Below are positions 33,050 to 41,167 of a DNA stretch of 64,000 bases, piece after piece (position 1 is the first letter of the stretch; each line of letters starts with the position of its first letter). The notes below the pieces were generated by a model. That model made no database searches. It saw nothing but the letters and a program-made list of their open reading frames with translations, and had not been told where the DNA came from. The DNA is from Citrobacter tructae (GTDB taxonomy: Bacteria; Pseudomonadota; Gammaproteobacteria; Enterobacterales; Enterobacteriaceae), in assembly GCF_004684345.1 (NCBI RefSeq), contig NZ_CP038468.1, forward strand, positions 42,069 to 106,068, in the 5' to 3' direction. The translations under genes and the position numbers were made by a program.

Positions 33050-33619
33050 ATGCCAAAATATTATCTACAAAATGCGCCACGCGGCGTAACAGGTATCCGT
33101 CTTGAGAACGGCGAGGAGGCCATTTATCTGGATGGTGAATATATTGCAGGCCGCGATCTTCAGGAACGTAATGAGGATGTGATCTCGATAGGTAAGAAAA
33201 TTGCGGAGAAAATCGGGGTTCCTTTCCAGTTGCTGGAGTGCCCTATTCCTGGTGATGATGAATGGGCGTGGAACGATATTACGGATTCATTGGGATGGGG
33301 GAAAAGTATCATCGCTCCGCGTATGATGCTGCGCCCGGTTATGGAATGTCGAATATCTCATATCACGTTAGAAGATAATTATTTATTGCAGGAATTGACC
33401 CAATCAGAGAACGAATGGCCGTGGATTCTGGATACCGATGTCGGGTATCTTCTGCGCCTCGATGCTCCCACACGTCCGCTTCTCCGGCTGAAACGTCTGG
33501 GCATTTCACGAACCACACGGGCGTTAATTTATCGGTCTATTAAGCAGGCCAATATTAGCATGATCCATTTCTCATCTGTGGGGGATAATGTGGAAGGTGC
33601 GCCAGTATTTGACTGGTAA
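33050..33619 (+). CDS. DUF5983-like leading-region protein, paralogue of 20666-21127 (189 aa)
   Basis: Starts MPKYYLQNAPRGVTGIRLEN after GGAGAA. N-terminal strand pattern RLENGEEAIYLDGEYIAGRD, then LLECPIPGDDEWAWNDITDSL, aligns with the product at 20666 over about 80 residues. The C-terminal 100 residues are different and unrecognised (LRLKRLGISRTTRALIYRSI). Function unknown. Confidence 0.65.
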   Translation: MPKYYLQNAPRGVTGIRLENGEEAIYLDGEYIAGRDLQERNEDVISIGKKIAEKIGVPFQLLECPIPGDDEWAWNDITDSLGWGKSIIAPRMMLRPVMECRISHITLEDNYLLQELTQSENEWPWILDTDVGYLLRLDAPTRPLLRLKRLGISRTTRALIYRSIKQANISMIHFSSVGDNVEGAPVFDW

Positions 33620-33799
33620 GTATCAGCCCGGCACGCCCGGGCATAATTCTCCACCTCCGGCGCACGGGCTTGCAGCTGCCGTCCCGACAGCGCCGCCCTG
33701 ACTGGGGCCACCTGGCGGCCCCAGAAAGGAAACGGGCTTCGCCCGCCGGATAATTCCAGCTTTCACCTTTTGAGTACTTTGCTCACCGCGTGCTGCCTT

Positions 33800-33946
33800 A
33801 CCCGTGAAAGACTCTGGCCCGACCCGGAGTCTATGCAAGGGCACATCACTCACCCGTTCGCACTCCCTCTGGTCGCTTGCGCTGCGGCTTCCTGCTGCAC
33901 CCTTGCATCTCCTCCTTGTAGGTCAGGCCGTTCGCTTTATCACGGG
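33800..33946 (+). promoter_or_regulatory. Frpo-like inverted repeat 5
   Basis: Left arm 33800-33842 and right arm 33900-33946 share CCCTTGCAT and CACGGG ends. The left arm's minus strand reads TTGCAT then CAGAGT at -10 distance, a weaker box than elements 2-4. The loop has 40 bp identical to the loop of element 1. The next start is at 34027. Confidence 0.6.
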
Positions 33947-34026
33947 AACGGCCACCCGCGATGGTGAATCATCATCAAAAAGGCGACGGCAGAAGCAATT
34001 TTATAATCATCATGAGGAGAATCACT

Positions 34027-34860
34027 ATGGCCCGTTTAGCATCTCGTTTTGCATCAATGAATGTCATCCGTCGCGAACGTCCACTGACGAACGATGAACT
34101 GATGCATGTTGTTCCGAGTATTTTTTCCGAGGACAAACATGATTCCCGTAGCGAACGCTACACGTACATTCCAACGATTACCGTTCTGGAAAAATTGCGC
34201 GAAGAAGGTTTCCTGCCGTTCTTTGCTTGCCAGACACGCACCCGTGATGAAGGAAAACGTGGTCACACCAAACATATGATGCGTTTGCGTCGCGCCGGGC
34301 AAATTGCAGGTAAAGAGGTTCCGGAAATAATTCTTTTGAATAGCCACGATGGTAGCAGCAGTTATCAGATGATTCCGGGAATGTTCCGCTTCGTCTGCAC
34401 CAACGGGATGATTTGCGGGCAGACGTTCGGGGAGATCCGTGTCCCGCACAAAGGCGATGTAGTCGAGCAAGTTATAGAAGGTGCATACGAGGTTCTGGGA
34501 ATTTTTGACGAAATAACAGAGTCACGAGAAATAATGAAAGACACCGCGCTGACACGCGAGGAGCAGGAAATTTTTGCACAGACCGCTCTGGGCTGGCGTT
34601 ATGATGAAAACTCAGAAGGAAAGCACATCCCTCTGGCACCATCCGATTTGCTCAATGTTCGCCGAAATGAAGATAAATCTAATGATCTTTGGACGACGTA
34701 TCAGCGTGTTCAGGAGAATATGACAAAGGGTGGTTTACTGGGAAAAACAGCGCAAGGAAAGAGACAGCGTACACGTGCAGTGACCGGAATTGATGGGGAT
34801 GTAAAACTGAACCGTGCATTGTGGGGAATGGCAGAAATGATGCAAAAGTTGAAGTCATGA
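34027..34860 (+). CDS. DUF932-family leading-region protein (277 aa)
   Basis: Starts MARLASRFASMNVIRRERPL after GAGGAG. MIPGMFRFVCTNGMICGQTFGEIRVPHKGD is the typical DUF932/YfjQ-like core (phage and plasmid proteins). It is the gene nearest oriT on the leading side, so it enters the recipient first among leading genes. It has its own Frpo-like element. Biochemical role unknown. Confidence 0.8.
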   Translation: MARLASRFASMNVIRRERPLTNDELMHVVPSIFSEDKHDSRSERYTYIPTITVLEKLREEGFLPFFACQTRTRDEGKRGHTKHMMRLRRAGQIAGKEVPEIILLNSHDGSSSYQMIPGMFRFVCTNGMICGQTFGEIRVPHKGDVVEQVIEGAYEVLGIFDEITESREIMKDTALTREEQEIFAQTALGWRYDENSEGKHIPLAPSDLLNVRRNEDKSNDLWTTYQRVQENMTKGGLLGKTAQGKRQRTRAVTGIDGDVKLNRALWGMAEMMQKLKS

Positions 34861-35022
34861 ATGATGCAATGCGGGAGGAAACTCCCGCTAATTATGGTGC
34901 TGGGCGTGACAAACTCAGGTATTGAATCAGTTTTCAGCTAATTACACAGTTCGGAATTATCTAACCACTATCGTGGTAAAATAATGCCTCTCATCAGGTT
35001 CCAGTGTTCTCCGTAAAAATTC

Positions 35023-35346
35023 TTAACTTTCTTGATTCACTGGAGTTTGATTAGAATTTTTAGTCGTTCTGTTACGAGAAAAACCTGCCCCTTTTGTTGT
35101 TTTTTTCTGCTTACTTAATATTTCACGAATAGCTTTAACACTTGTCTGGATACCCACACCCTCTAAAGCCGAACGGATATCATCTACAGAATAGCCTTTA
35201 TGACCAGAAAGCAAAATTATCTGGTCTTGCAGTTTATTCAATACGTCGGATTTGGTAAGACGTTTCTCGGTTAAATCAGGTAGAGAATCTAACGTCATTT
35301 TTGCCAGTTCAACGTCTTCCGTTGTGAACCATTTTTTATCTGCCAT
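35023..35346 (-). CDS. MobC-like accessory protein beside oriT (107 aa)
   Basis: Starts MADKKWFTTEDVELAKMTLD. Helical, with a basic C-terminus (SKQKKTTKGAGFSRNRTTKN). It is divergent from nikA with oriT between. IncL/M plasmids carry a third mobilisation gene, mobC, in this position; the match is by location and character. Confidence 0.55.
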   Translation of the reverse strand: MADKKWFTTEDVELAKMTLDSLPDLTEKRLTKSDVLNKLQDQIILLSGHKGYSVDDIRSALEGVGIQTSVKAIREILSKQKKTTKGAGFSRNRTTKNSNQTPVNQES

Positions 35347-35399
35347 ATCAAATTTTTCCTTTCACATATTGCCGCTATGATTTTCATGTCAATCATACC

Positions 35400-35580
35400 A
35401 TTGCCAAATAAAAAGTGGCAGTGTCTCGCACTGCCGATGCCGTCAAATCGCCACTAGGCGAAACAGCCAGCGAAGCGTATAATGGCCGAAAAAACGGGAC
35501 AGGATGTGCATTTGTAATACCGCGCACGCACGATATTACAAATGCCACCTGGTCAGGGCTCCGCCCCGACACCCGAGTAA
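35400..35580 (-). other. oriT: oriT (nick predicted on the minus strand near 35499/35500)
   Basis: The inverted repeat GCATTTGTAATA (35508-35519) / TATTACAAATGC sits beside CACATCCTG|TCCCG read on the minus strand, which fits the YATCCTG|Y nick consensus of IncP/IncI-type relaxases. The segment lies directly upstream of nikA. Cleavage there would send the minus strand with decreasing coordinates first, making 34.9 to 19 kb the leading region. Confidence 0.8.
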
Positions 35581-35589
35581 GGAGCACAC

Positions 35590-35925
35590 ATGAGCGACAA
35601 AGTATCCCGAAGAGGAAGTGATAAACGGCAGAAAACCGTTATCAAGACTCTGAGGTTTACCCCTGATGAAATCGAAGAAATTGAAGGGAAAGCGGAAGAG
35701 GTTGGACAAAGCGTATCGGCTTACATTCGTAACGCTGCGATGAACAGAAAGGTCATTTCACTCATCGACGACAGCTTTATGACTGAGCTATTGAGGCTGG
35801 GAAGACTGCAAAAGCATCTGTTTGTTGAAGGGAAAAGAGTCGGGGATAAAGAATACTCCACGGTCCTTGTAGCAATATCAGAATTGTCCACCACGCTCAG
35901 AAAAAAACTTATGAGCAACGACTAG
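35590..35925 (+). CDS. nikA: NikA relaxosome accessory protein (111 aa)
   Basis: Ribbon-helix-helix protein that binds the oriT inverted repeat and recruits the relaxase. Starts MSDKVSRRGSDKRQKTVIKT; TLRFTPDEIEEIEGKAEEVG is the RHH segment, as in IncI NikA. It is separated from nikB by 21 bp. Confidence 0.9.
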   Translation: MSDKVSRRGSDKRQKTVIKTLRFTPDEIEEIEGKAEEVGQSVSAYIRNAAMNRKVISLIDDSFMTELLRLGRLQKHLFVEGKRVGDKEYSTVLVAISELSTTLRKKLMSND

Positions 35926-35946
35926 TACGGAGAGAATCAGAACATC

Positions 35947-38646
35947 ATGATCGCAGTTATTCCACCGAAACGACAAGACGGAAAGTCCTCCTTTGGGGAT
36001 TTGGTGTCTTACGTTTCTGTTCGTGATGAACCGCGCGATGATGATTTGATGGAAGCTGTTAAAGCATCCGGAACAAAACCGGAAATGCCGCACAGCAGTC
36101 GCTTTTCTCGTCTTGTTGATTATGCCACGAAACTGCGTGATGAGTCGTTTATCTCGCTTGTTGACGTGATGCCGGACGGCAGTGAATGGGTAAATTTTTA
36201 CGGCGTGACCTGTTTCCACAACTGTACGTCAATTGAAAGCGCAGCCGAAGAGATGGAGTTCTCGGCCCGTAAAGCGAAGTTCGCCCATAACAAAAGTGAT
36301 CCTGTATTCCACTATATTCTGAGCTGGCAGTCGCATGAAAGCCCACGTCCAGAACAGATTTATGATTCGGTCAGCCATACGCTTTCTCGCCTAGGATTAG
36401 CCGGCCATCAGTTCGTCTCTGCCGTTCACACTGACACGGATAATCTGCATGTTCACATCGCTGTAAACCGCGTTCACCCGGAGACCGGTTATCTTAACCG
36501 TCTCGCTTACAGCCAGGAAAAACTGAGTAAGGCCTGCCGTGAGCTGGAGCTTAAGCATGGCTTTTCGCCCGATAATGGGTGCTATGTGATTGCACCTGAC
36601 AATCGTATTGTTCGTCGTACTTCGATTGAACGTGATCGTCAAAGTGCCTGGAAGCGTGGTCGTATTCAGAGCCTGAGAGAATACATCGCTGACACTGCTA
36701 TAGCCGGTTTACGGGAAGCACCTGTGACTGACTGGTCTTCTCTCCATCAGCGTTTTGCTAAAGAAGGTTTGTTCCTGTCAGCGGATAACGGCGAGCTGAA
36801 AGTGAAGGATGGCTGGGACAGTGAGCGTCCTGGCGTAACGCTTTCGGCATTTGGTCACGCTTTCGATACCGAAAAACTTATTCGTAAACTGGGTGAGTTT
36901 ACTCCTCCTGCACAGGATATCTTTTCGCAAGTCCAGGCTGTTGGCCGTTACGAACCTGAGAAAATTACAGTGCCGTCGCGTCCTGAACGAATGACAGAGA
37001 AAGATACCTTAACTGACTATGCGACCGCACGTTTACGCGCACCGCTGATTGCACTTGATCAGGACCCGTCGCAACGAACTATACAGTCGGTACATACACT
37101 CCTCGCAAAGTCGGGTTTGTATCTTAAAGAACAACATGATCGACTGGTTATCTGTGATGGATATGATCCAACGCGCACACCAGTCAGGGCAGAACGGGTA
37201 TGGCCTGCGCTAACGAAAGCGGTCCTGGACTCGTATAAAGGTGGCTGGAAGCCGGTACCAAAAGACATTTTCCAGCAGGTTCCTCCTGCAGAACAGTTCA
37301 CTGGTGGCGGTCTGGAAGCAACTCCAGTTTCCGATCGGGAATGGCGAAAATTGCGTACAGGATCGGGTCCACAGGGAGCCCTGAAACGCGAGATTTTCTC
37401 CGATAAGGAAAGCCTCTGGGGCTATGCTGTTTCGCACTGCCGTCAGGAGATTGAAACGCTTATAAGCAGTAAACACTTTTCCTGGGAACGCTGTCATGAA
37501 CAGTTTGCGAAACAAGGGTTGTTGTTAGTTCGTGAGCAGCAGGGGCTGGTTGTGATGGATGCCTATAATCGCGAACAGACTCCTGTTAAGGCAAGTCATG
37601 TTCATCCGGATCTTACACTTGCGCGTGCGGAACCTCATGCTGGTTCATTTGTTCCAGTGCCGGCAGACATCTTTGAACGTGTTAAGCCGGTAAGCCGTTA
37701 CAATCCGGAACTGGCCGTGAGCGATCGCGATATTCCTGGTATGAAACGTGACCCTGAATTGCGTCGCCAGCGCCGTGAAGCGCGCGCAGCTGCAAGAGAA
37801 GATCTGAAAGCCCGTTATGCAGCCTGGCGGGCTAACTGGCAGCGTCCGGATTTGCGTGGTCGTGAGCGCTACCAGGCTATACATGATGAATGCCGGATGC
37901 GTAAAGCGCGCATCCGTATCGAACATCGAGACCCTCTGGTGAGAAAGCTGTATTACCATATTGTAGAACTGCAGCGTATGCAGGCTCTGATTACACTGAA
38001 AGAAGCTATGAAAGCTGAACGCGCTGAACTCATCGGACAGGGAACATGGTATCCGCCGTCTTACCGGCAGTGGGTTGAAGCTGAAGCGGTGAAAGGTGAC
38101 AAGGCTGCGATATCACAGCTAAGGGGATGGGATTACAAGGATCGTCGTGGTAATGCAGTGAAATCCACTACAGACAGCAGATGTGTTGTTATCTGTGAAC
38201 CTGGTGGTACGCCGATGTATTCCGGTGTACCTGGCCTACAGGCTTCACTGAAGAAAAATGGTCGCGTCCAGTTCCGGGATCCGGAGACAGGTCGTCACAT
38301 TTGCACTGACTATGGCGACAGGGTTATTTTCAGAAACACCGGCGATTACGATTCGCTGAAGCGGGATATGGTCAAAGTCGCACCGGTTCTCTTCAGTCGT
38401 TCTCCGACCGTCGCGATGGCACCAGAAGGGAATGATGAACAGTTCAATACAGCATTTGCCAAAATGGTGGCATGGCACAATGTGAACCACCGCGATGAAG
38501 CTGAATACCATATCGCACGGCCGGATGTAGACCAGGTACGTGTTGAGCATGAGCAACAATTCACAAATGTGTTGAATCAAAGCAGTTATGCTCCGGATGC
38601 TCAAGCTTCACATCAGAATACCTGGGAACCACCGACGCCAAGATAA
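35947..38646 (+). CDS. nikB: NikB relaxase, MOBP family (899 aa)
   Basis: Nicks oriT and pilots the strand. The N-terminal relaxase domain has GDLVSYVSVRD near the start (candidate catalytic Tyr) and the His-triad motif LHVHIAVNRVHPETG at about residue 175. The long C-terminal part (to 899 aa, the length of R64 NikB) contains repeated modules (LYLKEQHDRLVICDGYDPTRTPV and LLLVREQQGLVVMDAYNREQ), possibly translocation or processing domains. No frameshift seen. Confidence 0.93.
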   Translation: MIAVIPPKRQDGKSSFGDLVSYVSVRDEPRDDDLMEAVKASGTKPEMPHSSRFSRLVDYATKLRDESFISLVDVMPDGSEWVNFYGVTCFHNCTSIESAAEEMEFSARKAKFAHNKSDPVFHYILSWQSHESPRPEQIYDSVSHTLSRLGLAGHQFVSAVHTDTDNLHVHIAVNRVHPETGYLNRLAYSQEKLSKACRELELKHGFSPDNGCYVIAPDNRIVRRTSIERDRQSAWKRGRIQSLREYIADTAIAGLREAPVTDWSSLHQRFAKEGLFLSADNGELKVKDGWDSERPGVTLSAFGHAFDTEKLIRKLGEFTPPAQDIFSQVQAVGRYEPEKITVPSRPERMTEKDTLTDYATARLRAPLIALDQDPSQRTIQSVHTLLAKSGLYLKEQHDRLVICDGYDPTRTPVRAERVWPALTKAVLDSYKGGWKPVPKDIFQQVPPAEQFTGGGLEATPVSDREWRKLRTGSGPQGALKREIFSDKESLWGYAVSHCRQEIETLISSKHFSWERCHEQFAKQGLLLVREQQGLVVMDAYNREQTPVKASHVHPDLTLARAEPHAGSFVPVPADIFERVKPVSRYNPELAVSDRDIPGMKRDPELRRQRREARAAAREDLKARYAAWRANWQRPDLRGRERYQAIHDECRMRKARIRIEHRDPLVRKLYYHIVELQRMQALITLKEAMKAERAELIGQGTWYPPSYRQWVEAEAVKGDKAAISQLRGWDYKDRRGNAVKSTTDSRCVVICEPGGTPMYSGVPGLQASLKKNGRVQFRDPETGRHICTDYGDRVIFRNTGDYDSLKRDMVKVAPVLFSRSPTVAMAPEGNDEQFNTAFAKMVAWHNVNHRDEAEYHIARPDVDQVRVEHEQQFTNVLNQSSYAPDAQASHQNTWEPPTPR

Positions 38647-38692
38647 ACAGAGTCAGCCTCTGTATTAAAGCTTTTTTTAACTAGTGATATTG

Positions 38693-38714
38693 TTATTAAA
38701 GGATGTTTTAATAA
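38693..38714. promoter_or_regulatory. Inverted repeat upstream of fic
   Basis: TTATTAAA (38693-38700) and TTTAATAA (38707-38714) with a 6-bp spacer lie 28 bp before the Fic start. A likely operator for a DNA-binding autoregulator; the Fic protein's C-terminal helix-turn-helix is a candidate. Confidence 0.45.
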
Positions 38715-38741
38715 CTATCTAGCTTATTAAAAGGAGCTTTA

Positions 38742-39893
38742 ATGAATCGAGTAACAGGCCACTACAAAACCACCCAAAGCCACAATGAGGCTGTTCATGC
38801 CTTTGTGCCATTTCCTCTGCCACCAACGAAACCAGAACTGGATCCCCATGTATGGCAAGAACAAAATACACGAGCTGAACTTGCCCTGGCCAGGCTTTCA
38901 GGTATGTCTGGTCTCGTTGCCTCCGGAGAGTGGCTCATTTACAGCGCCTTGCGCCGCGAGGCATTGCTAACTTCCCAGCTGGAAGGTACCCAAGCTACCC
39001 TGACAGACGTTTTTGATGACGAAGCAGGTTTATCCGTTGCCAATGCGGATGATGTTGAAGAAGTTACACAATATCTGCAGGCATTCCGGTATGTCCGGGA
39101 ACAAATTAACTCACCTGAAGGTCTTCCTGTATCGGTGCGGTTGATTACGGAAGCGCATAAGGTTCTTCTCAATGGTATTCGTGGCGCTAATAAACAACCC
39201 GGCAACATCAGAACCAGCCAGAACTGGATAGGCGGAACTCGTCCTGGTAATGCGGTCTATGTTCCTCCTCCCCCGGAAGAAGTCACGAACCTCTTGTCTG
39301 ATCTGGAGCTGTTTATTCACGACCAAAATCAGACGTTACCTCCACTCGTTAAGATTGCCCTGGTGCATGCGCAATTCGAAACTATTCACCCCTTTCTGGA
39401 CGGTAATGGACGCATTGGCCGACTGCTTATTGCAATCCTGCTGGAAGAATGGGGTGTCCTGCCCGAACCTCTTTTATATGTTTCCGGGTACCTGAAAAGC
39501 CATCAGGAAGAATATTACCGGTGTCTGTCAGAGATACGGAGCTATGGGAACTGGGAGCAATGGGTATCGTTCTTCCTGGAAGGGGTGGAGATAGCTGCTG
39601 AGGAGGCTCAACGGAGTATTATTCAGATAGCTTCTCTCATCGCCATGCATCGAAAGATGCTACTTGCGAACACCTCGACGTCCTTGCAAACCATGCGTCT
39701 TTTTGAGTTACTGCCAGTTATGCCAAGATTAACTGTCGAACGTGCTCAGTCTGAACTTGCGGTAACGTTTCCTACTGCCAGTACTGCGATCAAGGTACTC
39801 GAAGCTACAGGCATTCTTGTTGAAACGACTGGCAGAGCTCGCGGGAAAAGCTATGTCTATAAGGATTATGTCGACCTCTTGAGAAATGAGTGA
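38742..39893 (+). CDS. Fic-domain protein, probable AMP transferase (383 aa)
   Basis: Starts MNRVTGHYKTTQSHNEAVHA after AAAAGGAG. The Fic motif IHPFLDGNGRIGRLL (about residue 215) is intact. Upstream TSQLEGTQATL fits the (S/T)xxxE(G/N) inhibitory helix of class II Fic proteins, so it should be self-inhibited. A C-terminal winged-helix-like segment (ELAVTFPTASTAIKVLEATGIL) could bind DNA. It is inserted between nikB and trbC, where IncI plasmids have no such gene. It may be a toxin-like regulator or a defence gene. Confidence 0.88.
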   Translation: MNRVTGHYKTTQSHNEAVHAFVPFPLPPTKPELDPHVWQEQNTRAELALARLSGMSGLVASGEWLIYSALRREALLTSQLEGTQATLTDVFDDEAGLSVANADDVEEVTQYLQAFRYVREQINSPEGLPVSVRLITEAHKVLLNGIRGANKQPGNIRTSQNWIGGTRPGNAVYVPPPPEEVTNLLSDLELFIHDQNQTLPPLVKIALVHAQFETIHPFLDGNGRIGRLLIAILLEEWGVLPEPLLYVSGYLKSHQEEYYRCLSEIRSYGNWEQWVSFFLEGVEIAAEEAQRSIIQIASLIAMHRKMLLANTSTSLQTMRLFELLPVMPRLTVERAQSELAVTFPTASTAIKVLEATGILVETTGRARGKSYVYKDYVDLLRNE

Positions 39894-40000
39894 GGGTTAT
39901 AGCTACTCCAATACTTTTTAACGTCGCCTGCAAGGGTTTCTGTGCCTTGTCTTAGCTTTTTCTTCACGAATACACTGTGGCCTCCACCGCGGCATAGGGT

Positions 40001-40795
40001 ATGCCCAGGAAATATGATTTGAAAATTGATGAGCAATTTTTCTGGAAAATATTTCGCGTTTTTTTTCCAGAACTACGTAAGTGGGTCACCAGGGCGCTGA
40101 TAGCTGCCGGTATATCGATGTTGTCAGGGCCACTTTGGGTCCCCTATGTGAACGCATTTTTATCCAGGTACGCAAGCATTAATATACCAGATACGAGCAC
40201 GAGTGGATGGGTATGTCTGGGGCTGGGTCTGCTCTGTTTGATAGCGAACGAAACACTGGATCGCTGGCCATCAAAAAAGAAGATGACTGCAGAAGACAAG
40301 GAAGATAAAAATACTCTTTATGAGTTATTCAGCCAGATGCACTTGCCTACTTATGACTGGTTTTTCCATCACGGAAAAATAACGTGGGTATATATTCCGG
40401 CACTTCATTACCACTACGGTGTTGAGGGTTATATTCAGGCTACTCAGTTCCATCTTCATGACAAAGAAATCAGGAAATCTGTAGAGCTATTTTACCAGTC
40501 ATGCTCGCGGGCATTTTCTTATGCATGGTACTTCGTTGAAACCAATAACCCTCATCTGCAGAAGTTCGGCCATCAGCACAATGTACATACTGATCCGTTG
40601 GCAAAGGCTGCTCATGATGATTTCCGGAACGCAGTATGTGAAGCAGAAGGGCACCTGAAAGACCTGTGCAAAGCGGTTAAAACAAAATATCCGGACTTTG
40701 ATATGGAAGAAACGAGCAAGATCGCTAAGGATGAGCAACGGTCGTATTCGAAAGCACTGAATTTTGACTCAGCTACCTCCAAAGCAGAACTATAA
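40001..40795 (+). CDS. Unknown inner-membrane protein (264 aa)
   Basis: Starts MPRKYDLKIDEQFFWKIFRV. Two hydrophobic segments, ALIAAGISMLSGPLWVPYV and WVCLGLGLLCLIA, are followed by a long soluble C-terminal domain rich in His and Tyr (HLPTYDWFFHHGK, YIPALHYHYG). A strong terminator follows. Lying beside fic, it could form a two-gene accessory unit with it. No family recognised. Confidence 0.65.
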   Translation: MPRKYDLKIDEQFFWKIFRVFFPELRKWVTRALIAAGISMLSGPLWVPYVNAFLSRYASINIPDTSTSGWVCLGLGLLCLIANETLDRWPSKKKMTAEDKEDKNTLYELFSQMHLPTYDWFFHHGKITWVYIPALHYHYGVEGYIQATQFHLHDKEIRKSVELFYQSCSRAFSYAWYFVETNNPHLQKFGHQHNVHTDPLAKAAHDDFRNAVCEAEGHLKDLCKAVKTKYPDFDMEETSKIAKDEQRSYSKALNFDSATSKAEL

Positions 40796-40800
40796 AAACA

Positions 40801-40827
40801 AAAAAGGCCGCTTTCGCGGCCTTTTTT
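40801..40827. terminator. Bidirectional terminator
   Basis: AAAAAGGCCGC (40801-40811) pairs with GCGGCCTTTTTT around a TTTC loop. A runs on one side and T runs on the other serve both converging genes, 40001 (+) and 40826 (-). Confidence 0.9.
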
Positions 40828-41095
40828 AGTTAAATGCAATGCGTGGAACTACTTCCCATTCCGCGTGGTCATTCTTTAAAACACATTTGTATTCAGAACC
40901 ATCATGTTTAATCTGCAACCCGACGGTATAAAGCTTCTCGCCATCGGAGCAGGCGTACGCCTTCTGCTGGTTCGTGAGGAGGATGTTACGGATTTCAGTC
41001 AACTGCGCCACGGCATTGGCGTCTACAACAGGTTGGGGCGCTGCAGCGGCAACGGCTGAAAAACCAAAGAGTGCGGCAAATATTAGTTTCTTCAT
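40826..41095 (-). CDS. DUF1496-like exported protein (89 aa)
   Basis: Signal peptide MKKLIFAALFGFSAVAAAA then a small periplasmic domain with two cysteines (YACSDGEKLYTVGLQIKHDG, EYKCVLKND), fitting DUF1496. It lies downstream of trbC on the same strand. Function unknown; a periplasmic transfer accessory role is possible. Confidence 0.7.
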   Translation of the reverse strand: MKKLIFAALFGFSAVAAAAPQPVVDANAVAQLTEIRNILLTNQQKAYACSDGEKLYTVGLQIKHDGSEYKCVLKNDHAEWEVVPRIAFN

Positions 41096-41167
41096 TTCAT
41101 TTCCTTTTGTGCTATATCATTTTGATTATCGGCAGTTGTTCCTAAAACCCGACAAATTTTTGAACTG

